Assembly (NCBI GenBank): GCA_040905445.1
Contig: JBBDRN010000044.1
Span: 1 to 64,000 of the forward strand
Length of the DNA stretch: 64,000 bases
Direction of reading: 5' to 3'
Source: SKPT01 sp040905445
GTDB taxonomy: Bacteria; Planctomycetota; Phycisphaerae; Phycisphaerales; Phycisphaeraceae
A program made the translations under genes and the position numbers. The notes beneath the pieces are model-generated. The model saw nothing but the letters and a program-made list of their open reading frames with translations, did no database searches and was not told the DNA's origin. Shown piece by piece: positions 53,157 through 62,666 of the stretch (position 1 is its first letter; each line of letters starts with the position of its first letter).

Positions 53157-53807
53157 ATGCAGGGGCTGCATCCTTCTCTCGCCGAGTACCTGTTGTTGGA
53201 GCAGCCGTGGCCGGCGGCGCTGGTGCTGCTCACGGTTGCGGTCACGTTGTTCGGCGTCGGCGGGCGACGGCGTCAGGGGCGGCTGCAGCTTGCGGGGCTT
53301 GGGGTTGCGCTCCTTGCCGGGGGGGTTGTGGTTCTGGCGTGGGGCGTCACCACGCCGCGCGAGCGCGTCGCGGCGTTGACGGACGAGCTGCTGAGGGCGA
53401 CGGAGGGGTCGGTGGACGACGCGGCTCTTCGACGGCTGCTGGCGCCGGGCGCCACGCTCGTCGGGCCTGATGGCGACGACTGGCTCGCCGGCGAGGCCCT
53501 GCACGGGGCCGTGCGGGGTGCGGCGGAGCGCTTCGGGCCGGTCGAGCATGAGGTGCGCCAGCGGACGGTCAGCGCGCGGGGCGGGCGTGGCGGGCGCGGG
53601 ATTGCCGAGATCGACCTGCGCACGCGGATCAACCGGGGCGGGGCGGCGGGTGTGCCGGTGTCCACGCGCTGGACGCTGCACTGGCGGCTCGACGGCGGCG
53701 GGGGCAATGGTGGCGGGGGCAGTCGTGGCGGGGGGGTGTGGCGCGTCGAGCGGGTCGTCTGGCAGGCGATGCAGAACCGGCCGCCGGAGCCGGGCTGGTT
53801 GCGGTGA
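53157..53807 (+). CDS. Small membrane protein with NTF2/SnoaL-like domain
   Basis: A 216-aa protein from ATG 53157. Two membrane helices occupy about residues 17-36 and 44-66. The rest resembles an NTF2/SnoaL-like fold (GDDWLAGEALHGAVRGAAER to RWTLHWRL), though no motif is decisive. Residues about 182-195 (GGGGNGGGGSRGGG) come from nonamer units. Longer upstream starts are possible. It is unlinked to neighbours. Function unknown. Confidence 0.6.
   Translation: MQGLHPSLAEYLLLEQPWPAALVLLTVAVTLFGVGGRRRQGRLQLAGLGVALLAGGVVVLAWGVTTPRERVAALTDELLRATEGSVDDAALRRLLAPGATLVGPDGDDWLAGEALHGAVRGAAERFGPVEHEVRQRTVSARGGRGGRGIAEIDLRTRINRGGAAGVPVSTRWTLHWRLDGGGGNGGGGSRGGGVWRVERVVWQAMQNRPPEPGWLR
53697..53740. repeat. 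In-frame nonamer units in the membrane protein gene
   Basis: gcgggggcaatggtggcggg to cgtggcggggggg encodes Gly-rich residues. Confidence 0.65.
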
Positions 53808-53852
53808 CGCCGCGCCGCCCGCTGCGGGACGGGCATTGACGAGCGGGGCAAT

Positions 53853-53858
53853 TACACT
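53853..53858 (+). promoter_or_regulatory. -10-like TACACT, leaderless promoter of ftr
   Basis: TACACT then tggccc (6 nt), then ATG 53865. No Shine-Dalgarno. Confidence 0.5.
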
Positions 53859-53864
53859 TGGCCC

Positions 53865-54767
53865 ATGCAACTGCACGGCAGCACCATCGACGACGCGGTT
53901 GGGGAAGCGTTCGCGCTGCACGCCGCCCGCCTGATCGTCACCGCGGCCGACGCCGACTGGCTCGATGCGGCCGTACGCACTGTCACGGGGTACGCGACGT
54001 CGATCATCGGCTGCGACGCGGAGGCAGCGCTGGAGCGGGGGCTCGCGGGCGCGGCCACGCCGGACGGACGCGTGGGCGCGGCGCTGCTTTTCTTCGCGCG
54101 CTCACCCAAGCGCCTGCGCCACGCCGTGCGCAACCGGGCGGGGCAGGCGCTGCTGACGTGCCCGACGACGGCGGTGTATGACGGGCTGGACGACGCGGCC
54201 GCCCGCTTCAGTCTCGGGCGGTGGCTGGCGCCGTTCGGCGACGGGTTCGAGCGGGGCGGGGACCGAGCGGGCCGGGCCGGCGTGGAGATTCCGGTCATGG
54301 CGGGGACGTTTTTCGCCGAGGCGGCGGTCGGGCGCGTCGAGGCGGTGGGCGGGGGCACGCTGCTGCTGGGCGGCGGCGACGATGCTCGATTGCTTGCCGG
54401 TGCCCGGCGGGCGGTCGAGGCGATCGCGCCACTGGCGGGCGTGATCACGCCGTTTCCCGCGGGCGTCTGCCGGGCCGGATCGAGGGTGGGCTCGCGGTCG
54501 GGGAAGCTGCCGGCGACGACGAACGCGCCCTACTGCCCGGTGCTGCGCGACCACCCGGAGGTGCAGACGCGGCTGCCTGGAGGTGTGGCGCATGTCTACG
54601 AGATCGTGCTGGATGCGCTGACGCGCGAGCAACTCGTGGCGGGCATGCAGGCCGGGCTTCACGCGGCCGCGGGCCCCGGGGTGGGCTGGATCACGACGGG
54701 CTCCTACGGCGGCCGGCTCGGCAACACTCGTCTGCCCCTGCGCGAGATCGCCGGTACACACCCGTAA
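53865..54767 (+). CDS. ftr: Formylmethanofuran-tetrahydromethanopterin formyltransferase (Ftr/FhcD type)
   Basis: A 300-aa protein of the Ftr family, which moves a formyl group between methanofuran and tetrahydromethanopterin. Conserved segments are LLFFARSPKRLRHAVRNRAG, TCPTTAVYDGL, GVCRAGSRVGSR and TTNAPYCPVLR. It is as long as archaeal Ftr (about 297 aa). Planctomycetes are known to carry tetrahydromethanopterin C1 genes. Here the gene stands alone, without fhcA, B or C beside it, so the partner subunits are elsewhere. TACACT 6 nt before the ATG suggests a leaderless transcript. Confidence 0.87.
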   Translation: MQLHGSTIDDAVGEAFALHAARLIVTAADADWLDAAVRTVTGYATSIIGCDAEAALERGLAGAATPDGRVGAALLFFARSPKRLRHAVRNRAGQALLTCPTTAVYDGLDDAAARFSLGRWLAPFGDGFERGGDRAGRAGVEIPVMAGTFFAEAAVGRVEAVGGGTLLLGGGDDARLLAGARRAVEAIAPLAGVITPFPAGVCRAGSRVGSRSGKLPATTNAPYCPVLRDHPEVQTRLPGGVAHVYEIVLDALTREQLVAGMQAGLHAAAGPGVGWITTGSYGGRLGNTRLPLREIAGTHP

Positions 54768-54921
54768 TACGGATTACACATCCATCGCGCGCGTGGTGCT
54801 GACGCAGGTCGCCAGTGGCCGAGCGCTCCGGCGACACTGCGGTCGCGGATCGATGCGACACCCCGCCCCGCCCCCCTACGCCCCGGCCGCGTGCACGACG
54901 ATGAGCACACGCCGCCGCCTT

Positions 54922-54936
54922 GGGACCAGCGGTCCC
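54922..54936. repeat. GGGACC-family palindrome
   Basis: gggaccagcggtccc, a 6-bp stem with a 3-nt loop, in the gap before the oppC-like gene. Confidence 0.5.
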
Positions 54937-54998
54937 GGCTATATACGCCCGCGATGGACGTGGAATCCGTATAGCGGGGGCGCGGGAGCGGGAGGGTC

Positions 54999-55004
54999 TA
55001 TACT
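54999..55004 (+). promoter_or_regulatory. -10-like TATACT, leaderless promoter of the oppC-like gene
   Basis: TATACT, then ccgtcgc (7 nt), then ATG 55012. Confidence 0.5.
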
Positions 55005-55011
55005 CCGTCGC

Positions 55012-55971
55012 ATGTCGATGATCGCCGCCGATGATGGGCACGCGGGGGAGCAGGGGTGGCGGGCGTGGCGGACGTGGCGGGGGCGTGTGCCGCGGCTGGC
55101 CGCGGGCCGGGCCGGTGCGATCGTGCTCGCGCTGATTGTCCTGCCCTGCTTCGTGACACTGCCTTGGGCGCTGGACCGCTACGACGCCCATCGCCTGGAA
55201 CTGCAATACATGGCCCCGAGCGCGGCCGAGCCGATGGGCACCGACCGCTTCGGTCGCTCGTTTCTGTGGCGGGTGATGATGGGCGGGGCGGTGAGCCTGA
55301 GCATCGGGGCGGCGGCGGCAGGCATCGCCGTGGGCATCGGCGTGACATGGGGCGCGCTGGCGGGCTACGTCGGCGGACGCGTCGACGCGGGGATGATGCG
55401 CGCCGTCGACGTGCTCTACGGCCTGCCGGACATCCTCATGGTCATCCTGCTCGACCTGGCGCTGCGCCCGAGCGTTGTCGCCGCGGCCGGGCTCGCCCTC
55501 CCCGCCGAGCAGGCGGCGATGGTCGGGCGGCTGGCGACGCTGGCGCTGGCGATCGGTGCCGTGAGCTGGCTGACGATGGCGCGGGTCATCCGCGGGCAGG
55601 TGCTGAGCCTGCGCAGCCAGCCGTTCATCGAGGCGGCCCGGGCGTGCGGGTACGGCCCGGGGCGGATCATTCGGGTCCACCTGCTGCCGAACCTGGTCGG
55701 CCCCATCGTCGTCTATAGTACCTTGACCGTGCCCGTGGCCATCCTCCAGGAGTCGTTCCTCAGCTTCCTGGGCATCGGCGTGCAGGCGCCGCTGCCGAGC
55801 TGGGGCAACCTGGCGTCGGAGGGGCTGACGGCCCTGCACGCGCTCGCCGCCGGGCGCGCCGGGCCATGGTGGCTGTTGCTGCTGCCCTGCCTGCTGCTGG
55901 GACTGACGCTGATGGCGCTGAACTTTCTCGGCGACGCCCTGCGCAGCCGGCTGGACCCGCGCGGGGCATGA
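55012..55971 (+). CDS. Peptide-type ABC transporter permease, OppC/DppC type (extra copy)
   Basis: A 319-aa permease. About residues 25-45 are the first helix, and the permease domain begins with EPMGTDRFGRSFLWRVMMGG, the family motif. The EAA loop is QPFIEAARACGYGPGRIIR. N-terminal residues 11-25 (GEQGWRAWRTWRGRV) are partly coded by nonamer units. It is followed by the binding protein and the rest of the importer, yet a second OppC-type gene exists at 59502, so the cluster has two C-type subunits. Confidence 0.88.
   Translation: MSMIAADDGHAGEQGWRAWRTWRGRVPRLAAGRAGAIVLALIVLPCFVTLPWALDRYDAHRLELQYMAPSAAEPMGTDRFGRSFLWRVMMGGAVSLSIGAAAAGIAVGIGVTWGALAGYVGGRVDAGMMRAVDVLYGLPDILMVILLDLALRPSVVAAAGLALPAEQAAMVGRLATLALAIGAVSWLTMARVIRGQVLSLRSQPFIEAARACGYGPGRIIRVHLLPNLVGPIVVYSTLTVPVAILQESFLSFLGIGVQAPLPSWGNLASEGLTALHALAAGRAGPWWLLLLPCLLLGLTLMALNFLGDALRSRLDPRGA
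55045..55087. repeat. In-frame nonamer units in the oppC-like gene
   Basis: gcaggggtggcgggcgtggc to gtggcgggggcgtg, read in a Trp/Arg frame here. Confidence 0.65.
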
Positions 55972-56035
55972 ACAACAAAACACCAATGAGACGAATCAAA
56001 CCGCCGATGTATGCATGACGATGCACACGGATGAG
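55972..56035. repeat. Degenerate ATGA-type short repeats
   Basis: aacaacaaaacaccaatgag, then atgatgaga-like units, in the gap before oppA2. They recall the ACACAGATG family. Confidence 0.4.
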
Positions 56036-56109
56036 CCCGCGATGATGAGATGGTCCCGTCTGCCCCCGGCCGTCTTTTCCCCCCGTTCCTGTCACCGAGA
56101 TCGCCGCTT

Positions 56110-58245
56110 ATGGATAACCGCTTCGGCTTTCGCGACTTCGTGTTCACGGTCATGCTCGTGGCGTTCCTCGTCACGATCGTGCTCGCGATGGTCCACCTGA
56201 ACCGGATCGAGGACCGGCTGGGACGGATCAGCGACGCGATGACCAACCAGACGCGCGACTTGGCGCGCCTCCACGACAGCGTCCGCACCGCGGAGCGGCA
56301 GCAGCAGGATCTGCCCGGGCAGGTCGCGCGGGAGCTGGCGCGCGTGCTCTCGGAGAGTGCGGCCGCGGGGGGAGCGCCTGACGACATCGCGGCCCGGCTC
56401 GACGCCGCCGCGCTGGCCGACGATGCGGTGGAGCAAGCCTACGAGGCTGGCGAGACCGACCCGTTCGCGGCGCTGCAACAGGTCAAGGAGAACGAGGACT
56501 ACGCCTACGGCGACCGGCTGATGCAGGTGTTCGCCCAGCCGCCGGACCGGTTGACGCCGATCATCTCGGCGGACGCGTACGCGAGCCTGATCCAGTCGTA
56601 CGTGCTCGAGACGCTGGTGGAGCGCGATCCGGACACGCTGGAGTGGACGCCGCTGATCGCGCGGGACTGGGAGATCGAGGAGAATATCGAGGCGTGGCAG
56701 GCATACGTCGACGAGCACGTCGGCACGCCGGTGACGGAGGAGGACGTTCGCGCCGAGGCCTCGTTTGCCGAGCTCGAAGGCAACGCGCAGGCGCAGGCGG
56801 AGTACGTCGAGCGCCGGTTGGCGGAGGGTCGGCGGATGGAGGACGTGGTCCGCGACGAGGACGCGCCAACCGCGATCACGATCCGGTTCCGCATCCGCGA
56901 GGGTGTGCGCTTTTCCGACGGCGAGCCGCTCACCGCCGACGACGTCGTGTTCACCTACGACTGGATCATGAACCCGGCCGTCGAAGCGGTGCGTCTGCGG
57001 GTCTACTACGGCACGATCAAGTCGGTGCGGAAGCTGGGCGAGCTGGAGGTGGCGTTCGACTTTCGCGAGCCTTACTTCCGGGCGATGGACTTCGCGGGCG
57101 GGATGCCGATCCTGCCCGAGCACTTCTACGGCAGCTTTTCGCCGAGCGAGTTCAACACGCATCCGGCGCTGCTGATGGGCTCGGGGCCCTATCGCCTGCC
57201 GAGCCCGGAGGGGCGTCGCCCGCAGCCGGGCGTCCCGATCTCGCTGGTGCGCAACGAGCGCTACTGGGGCGAGCGGCCTGGTTTCGAGCGGCTGGTGTGG
57301 CGGCTGATCGAGCAGCCCTCGGCGCGTGAGCAGGCATTTCTCAACGGCGAGGTCGACGCGTTCCCGGCGGACCCGGAGCAGTACGACCGTCTGCGCGAGA
57401 ACCCGCGCGTGGCGGAGCGATCGCAGCGCTTCGCGTTCCTGCGGCCGGACGCGGGTTACAACTACATCGGGTGGAACCAGCAGCGCGGCGGCGAACCGAC
57501 GCCCTTCGCCGACGTGCGCGTCAGGCGGGCGATGACGATGCTGCTCGACCGCCAGCGCCTCGCGGAGGACGTCTTCCGCGGCTATGCGCAGGTGGTGTCC
57601 GGCCCGTTCAGCGTGCTGACGCCGCAGTCGAACCCGGATCTCGCCCCCTGGCCGTACGACCCCGCGGCCGCGCGCGAGTTGCTGCGCGAGGCGGGCTACG
57701 AAGACCGCAACGGCGACGGCGTGCTCCAGGGCCCGAACGGCGAGGCGTTCAGCTTCACGCTCCGCTACCCGGCGGGCAGCGAAACGGGGCAGCAACTGGC
57801 GCTGTTCGCCCGCGACAGCTTCCGGCGGGCGGGCATCGCGTGTGAAGCGAGGCCGCTGGAGTGGCAGGTGCTCATCGAGCGGCTGAAGAACACGCGCGAC
57901 TTCGACGCCGTGACGCTGGGGTGGACAGGGAACATCGAGTCGGACCCGTTCCAGATTTTCCATTCGAGCACGATTCCCCCGCCGGGCGACAACGCCACGA
58001 GCTACTCGAACCCGGAGCTGGACGAGTTGATCGAGACGGCGCGGATGACGACGGACGAGCAAACCCGCCGGGCGATGTGGCACAAGGTGCACCGGATCCT
58101 GCACGAGGATCAACCCTACACGTTCCTGATGGCCAGCCAGTCGCTGCGGTTCTATGACGCCCGGATCCGCAACATTGAACGGACGCAACTGGGCCTGACG
58201 CCGGTGATGGAGTGGTACGTGCCGGCGGAGTTGCAGCGACGGTGA
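56110..58245 (+). CDS. Solute-binding protein of the second peptide-type importer, membrane-anchored
   Basis: A 711-aa SBP_bac_5 protein. Residues 9-30 (FVFTVMLVAFLVTIVLAMVH) are a membrane helix, and 35-85 (RIEDRLGRISDAMTNQTRDL) a coiled coil, where a lipobox would be expected. The solute domain follows from about 140. Motifs include FRIREGVRFSDGEPLTADD. It begins at ATG 56110. The anchor probably holds the protein next to OppB/OppC. Substrate not determined. Confidence 0.88.
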   Translation: MDNRFGFRDFVFTVMLVAFLVTIVLAMVHLNRIEDRLGRISDAMTNQTRDLARLHDSVRTAERQQQDLPGQVARELARVLSESAAAGGAPDDIAARLDAAALADDAVEQAYEAGETDPFAALQQVKENEDYAYGDRLMQVFAQPPDRLTPIISADAYASLIQSYVLETLVERDPDTLEWTPLIARDWEIEENIEAWQAYVDEHVGTPVTEEDVRAEASFAELEGNAQAQAEYVERRLAEGRRMEDVVRDEDAPTAITIRFRIREGVRFSDGEPLTADDVVFTYDWIMNPAVEAVRLRVYYGTIKSVRKLGELEVAFDFREPYFRAMDFAGGMPILPEHFYGSFSPSEFNTHPALLMGSGPYRLPSPEGRRPQPGVPISLVRNERYWGERPGFERLVWRLIEQPSAREQAFLNGEVDAFPADPEQYDRLRENPRVAERSQRFAFLRPDAGYNYIGWNQQRGGEPTPFADVRVRRAMTMLLDRQRLAEDVFRGYAQVVSGPFSVLTPQSNPDLAPWPYDPAAARELLREAGYEDRNGDGVLQGPNGEAFSFTLRYPAGSETGQQLALFARDSFRRAGIACEARPLEWQVLIERLKNTRDFDAVTLGWTGNIESDPFQIFHSSTIPPPGDNATSYSNPELDELIETARMTTDEQTRRAMWHKVHRILHEDQPYTFLMASQSLRFYDARIRNIERTQLGLTPVMEWYVPAELQRR

Positions 58246-58268
58246 GGGTTGGGATTGTAAAGCTCTGT

Positions 58269-58313
58269 TCCCCAGCCTCCACAGCCCCCAACCCCCGAAC
58301 CCCGACCTCCCCC
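58269..58313. repeat. CCCCAAC/CCCCGAA heptamer run before oppB2
   Basis: cccagcctccacagccccca and cccccgaaccccgacc occupy the 69-bp gap directly upstream of the ATG. Confidence 0.65.
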
Positions 58314-58314
58314 C

Positions 58315-59469
58315 ATGCTCGCCTACATTATCCGACGACTCCTGCTGATGATTCCGACGCTGTTCGGCATCACGCTGATCGTCTTCCTGGTCATGGCCAT
58401 GGCACCGGGAGGGATTGGCGGCATTATCCTCGACGAGCAGCAGATGCTCGACACCGACTCGAGCCGGGAGCTGCGCGAGTACTACGAGGAGCGCTACGGC
58501 CTGGACCAGCCGCTGGTCGTGCAATACGGGCGGTGGCTGCACCTGATCTCGCCGGTCGGCGTGCTGACGGAGGCGGACGCCGCCGAGTTGCCGGCCGTCG
58601 GGCGCGGCGCGTACCGCTTCTCGCCGGGCGTGAGCTGGGACGTGGAGGTCGATGGGCAGGCGCAGGTGCGCTACTTCGGCTTCAAGCCGCCGAACCTCGG
58701 CGAGAGCATGCAGGCGCAGCGGCCGGTGGGCACGATGATTCGCGAGGCGCTGCCGATCACGCTGCTGCTGAACATCATCTCGATCCCGATCATTTACGCG
58801 ATCGGGATCAGCAGCGGCATCGTGTCGGCGCGGTTCCAGGGTCGAACGGTCGATGTTGGCCTGGGCTTCGGGCTGCTGGCGCTCTGGTCGGTGCCGCCGA
58901 TCTGGGCCGCGGTCCTGCTGGTGGGCATGTTCGCCAATCAGGAGATTTTCTACTGGTTCCCCACCTCGGGGCTGCAGAGCCTGGGGGCGGAGGAGTTCCT
59001 GTTCCTGCCGACGTGGACGGACGCGGGCTTTGAGCGCGGCTACCTGCTCGACATCCTTTGGCACCTGGTGCTGCCGATCGTCTGCCTGAGCTACGCCGGC
59101 TTCGCGTTCCTCTCGAAGCTCACGCGTGGTTCGCTGCTCGAAAACCTGCGTGCCGACTACGTGCGCACCGCCCGCGCCAAGGGCGTGGACGAGCGCACCG
59201 TCCTCTTCCGCCACGTCTTCCGCAACAGCCTGCTGGCGCTGATCACCGTCGCGGCGACGATCCTGCCGGCGCTGCTGGGCGGTTCCGTCGTGATCGAGAA
59301 GGTGTTCTCGATCCCGGGCATGGGGCGGCTGGCGGTCGACGCCGTGCTCCAGCGCGACCGCGAGGTGGTGCTGGCGATTACGCTCATCGGCGGATTCATC
59401 GGGCTTACCGCGGAACTCATCCGCGACATCTGCTACGCCATCGCCGACCCGCGCGTGAGCTACGAATAG
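58315..59469 (+). CDS. Peptide-type ABC transporter permease, OppB type
   Basis: A 384-aa permease. MLAYIIRRLLLMIPTLFGIT is the first helix. The loop between helices 1 and 2 is long (about 100 residues). The EAA segment is near NLRADYVRTARAKGVDERTV. The C-terminus reads AIADPRVSYE, as usual for OppB and DppB. It follows oppA2 with a short repeat-filled gap and precedes the oversized OppC gene. Confidence 0.92.
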   Translation: MLAYIIRRLLLMIPTLFGITLIVFLVMAMAPGGIGGIILDEQQMLDTDSSRELREYYEERYGLDQPLVVQYGRWLHLISPVGVLTEADAAELPAVGRGAYRFSPGVSWDVEVDGQAQVRYFGFKPPNLGESMQAQRPVGTMIREALPITLLLNIISIPIIYAIGISSGIVSARFQGRTVDVGLGFGLLALWSVPPIWAAVLLVGMFANQEIFYWFPTSGLQSLGAEEFLFLPTWTDAGFERGYLLDILWHLVLPIVCLSYAGFAFLSKLTRGSLLENLRADYVRTARAKGVDERTVLFRHVFRNSLLALITVAATILPALLGGSVVIEKVFSIPGMGRLAVDAVLQRDREVVLAITLIGGFIGLTAELIRDICYAIADPRVSYE

Positions 59470-59501
59470 ATAGACCGACCCGCAGCCTTGCCACCTGACC
59501 C

Positions 59502-61490
59502 ATGAGCCAGATCACGACGGGACAACCCGAGCAGCCGGACCAGCCCTCGCCGCAGCCGTCGGCCACGGGCGTGCGCCGGGGCATGCTGCGCCGCGTGCTT
59601 GGCGAACTGGTGCTGCACTGGAGCGCCCGGATCGGGATGGTCTGGGTCGGGCTGCTCGCGCTGGCGGCGGTATTCGCGCCGCTGCTTGCGAGCAGCCACC
59701 CGATCGTGATGCGCACCGCTGGGACGAACGGCGAGGGGCTGTCGGTTCTCACGCGGTATGAGCCCGGCTCGCTGTCGAGCCCGCTGCTGCGCCACCTGAC
59801 GGAGCCGGACGTCCTGCTGCCGCTCGTGCTGCTGGGCCTGCTGGTGGTGGTGCTCTGGCGCGGGGTCAGCGGCGGGCGCCGGTTCGTCGCGCTGCTGGCG
59901 TTCACAGGGCTCGTCGTGGTGCTCGGCCTGTGGGAGGGCCACCTCAAGGGGTTCATCGTCGACGGCCACGGGGCCTGGTTGCGCGAATTCAACGACTGGC
60001 GGCAGGGCACCGAGCGCGTCGCCGGCGTGCCGCCGCGCGCCCCGGTCGGCCTCTTTGTCTGGTGGGTGCTGCTCTGGTTGGGCCTCGGGGTGATGCTGCT
60101 GACGACCGTGGCGGCGGCGGCGGGGACCGTGTTGTTCGTCACCAGCAAGAAGCAGCGAACAACGCGGTTCTGGCCCATCCTGCTGGGCGTGGTCGCCGTC
60201 GTCGGAGCGTGGGTTGCCCTCATCGACGGCCTCGGCGACGCACATGCACTCTGGGCGCTCGGGATCGGCGGGGGTATCGGCGTGGCGATCGTCGTCCTGG
60301 CGTTCGCCCGCCGCGGAGGCGTCGACGGCCGCGTGCTGGGCACGGTCATGCTCCTGGGCGGAATGCTCGTCGGCGGGTGGCTGGTGCATGCGCCGGTCTC
60401 GCCCCCGCGGCTGACGGTGCCCGAGCAGTATCGCGAGGCGGAACGTGCCGGCGAGATCGCCTGGGTGATCCGCACGCCGATCCCCTATTCGCCCGAGGAC
60501 ACGCTCGCGGACAGCGTCGTGAACATGCGCTTCGAGCGGCCGGGCATGCACCCGATGGCGGAGACGGTCGCCACGCGCATCCTGCGCCTCGCCGAGCGGG
60601 CGACGGAGCTGCCGAGCGAGCAGGTCGTGGGCGCCGACGCCTTGGCGCGACTTGCGGCCGCGGAGGGCGAGGCCAAGGTCGCGCAGGCCGTGTCCATCGC
60701 CGAGGCCATCTTCGACCGTTACACCGAGGAGGCGGACGGCGGGCCGGTGGTGGCGCTGACTCGCCCGCGAGAGCAGATCGAGGCGATGGCGGGCGCCGAG
60801 CTGGCGCAGCATCGGCACGTGCTGGGCACGACGGCGCGCGGCGCGGACCTGGCCTCGAACATGATCCACGGGACGCGCATCGCCCTGTCCGTCGGGTTCA
60901 TCTCCACCGGCATCGCGCTGGTGATCGGGGTGATCATCGGCGGGCTGATGGGCTACTTCTCGGGTGCCGTCGATCTCATCGGCATGCGCTTTGTCGAGAT
61001 GTTCAGCGCGATCCCCACGCTGTTCCTGCTGCTGGCGTTCGTCGCGGCGTTCGAGGCCAACCTCTACATCATCATGATCATCATCGGGCTGACGAGCTGG
61101 GTCGGCTACGCCGTCTACATCCGCGCCGAGTTCCTCAAGCTGCGCCAGCAGGAGTTCATCCAGGCCGCCCAGGCGCTCGGCCTGCCGCTGTCGGCGGTGA
61201 TCTTCCGCCACCTGCTGCCCAACGGCATCGCGCCGGTGCTCGTGGCGGCGAGCTTCGGCGTCGCCGCCGCGATCGGCTACGAGGCGACGCTCAGCTTCCT
61301 GGGCATCGGCCTGAGCATGGAAGCGAGCTGGGGACTGCTCCTGGAGCAGTCGCTGCGCGGCGGCGCGTTCATGTGGTGGATCGCCCTGACGCCGGGCCTG
61401 GCCATCTTCCTGACCGTCTTCGCCTACATCCTCATCGGCGAAGCCCTGCGCGACGCGATCGACCCGCGGACCCAGATGCACCAACACTGA
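59502..61490 (+). CDS. Oversized OppC-type permease with extra membrane domain
   Basis: A 662-aa permease, twice the length of standard OppC. Helix 1 is at about residues 45-65. Residues about 100-300 add five to six extra membrane helices (VLLPLVLLGLLVVVLWRGVS and on) and a soluble part. The permease domain begins near 440 with HVLGTTARGADLASNMIHGT, the OppC motif. The EAA loop is QQEFIQAAQALGLPLSAVIF. Function of the extra part is unknown. It is followed by oppD2 after 12 nt. Confidence 0.87.
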   Translation: MSQITTGQPEQPDQPSPQPSATGVRRGMLRRVLGELVLHWSARIGMVWVGLLALAAVFAPLLASSHPIVMRTAGTNGEGLSVLTRYEPGSLSSPLLRHLTEPDVLLPLVLLGLLVVVLWRGVSGGRRFVALLAFTGLVVVLGLWEGHLKGFIVDGHGAWLREFNDWRQGTERVAGVPPRAPVGLFVWWVLLWLGLGVMLLTTVAAAAGTVLFVTSKKQRTTRFWPILLGVVAVVGAWVALIDGLGDAHALWALGIGGGIGVAIVVLAFARRGGVDGRVLGTVMLLGGMLVGGWLVHAPVSPPRLTVPEQYREAERAGEIAWVIRTPIPYSPEDTLADSVVNMRFERPGMHPMAETVATRILRLAERATELPSEQVVGADALARLAAAEGEAKVAQAVSIAEAIFDRYTEEADGGPVVALTRPREQIEAMAGAELAQHRHVLGTTARGADLASNMIHGTRIALSVGFISTGIALVIGVIIGGLMGYFSGAVDLIGMRFVEMFSAIPTLFLLLAFVAAFEANLYIIMIIIGLTSWVGYAVYIRAEFLKLRQQEFIQAAQALGLPLSAVIFRHLLPNGIAPVLVAASFGVAAAIGYEATLSFLGIGLSMEASWGLLLEQSLRGGAFMWWIALTPGLAIFLTVFAYILIGEALRDAIDPRTQMHQH

Positions 61491-61502
61491 CCGGAAGCCG
61501 CG

Positions 61503-62612
<1,110 letters not shown>

Positions 62613-62666
62613 ACTGGCCGCCGCCCTCTGGGCGACGCACAGCGGGCGAATCGGTGGTGCCGACGG

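Noticed and set aside
56092..59214. A 1040-aa open frame on the minus strand opposite oppA2 and oppB2
   Set aside because: Low-complexity shadow translation of clear plus-strand genes.
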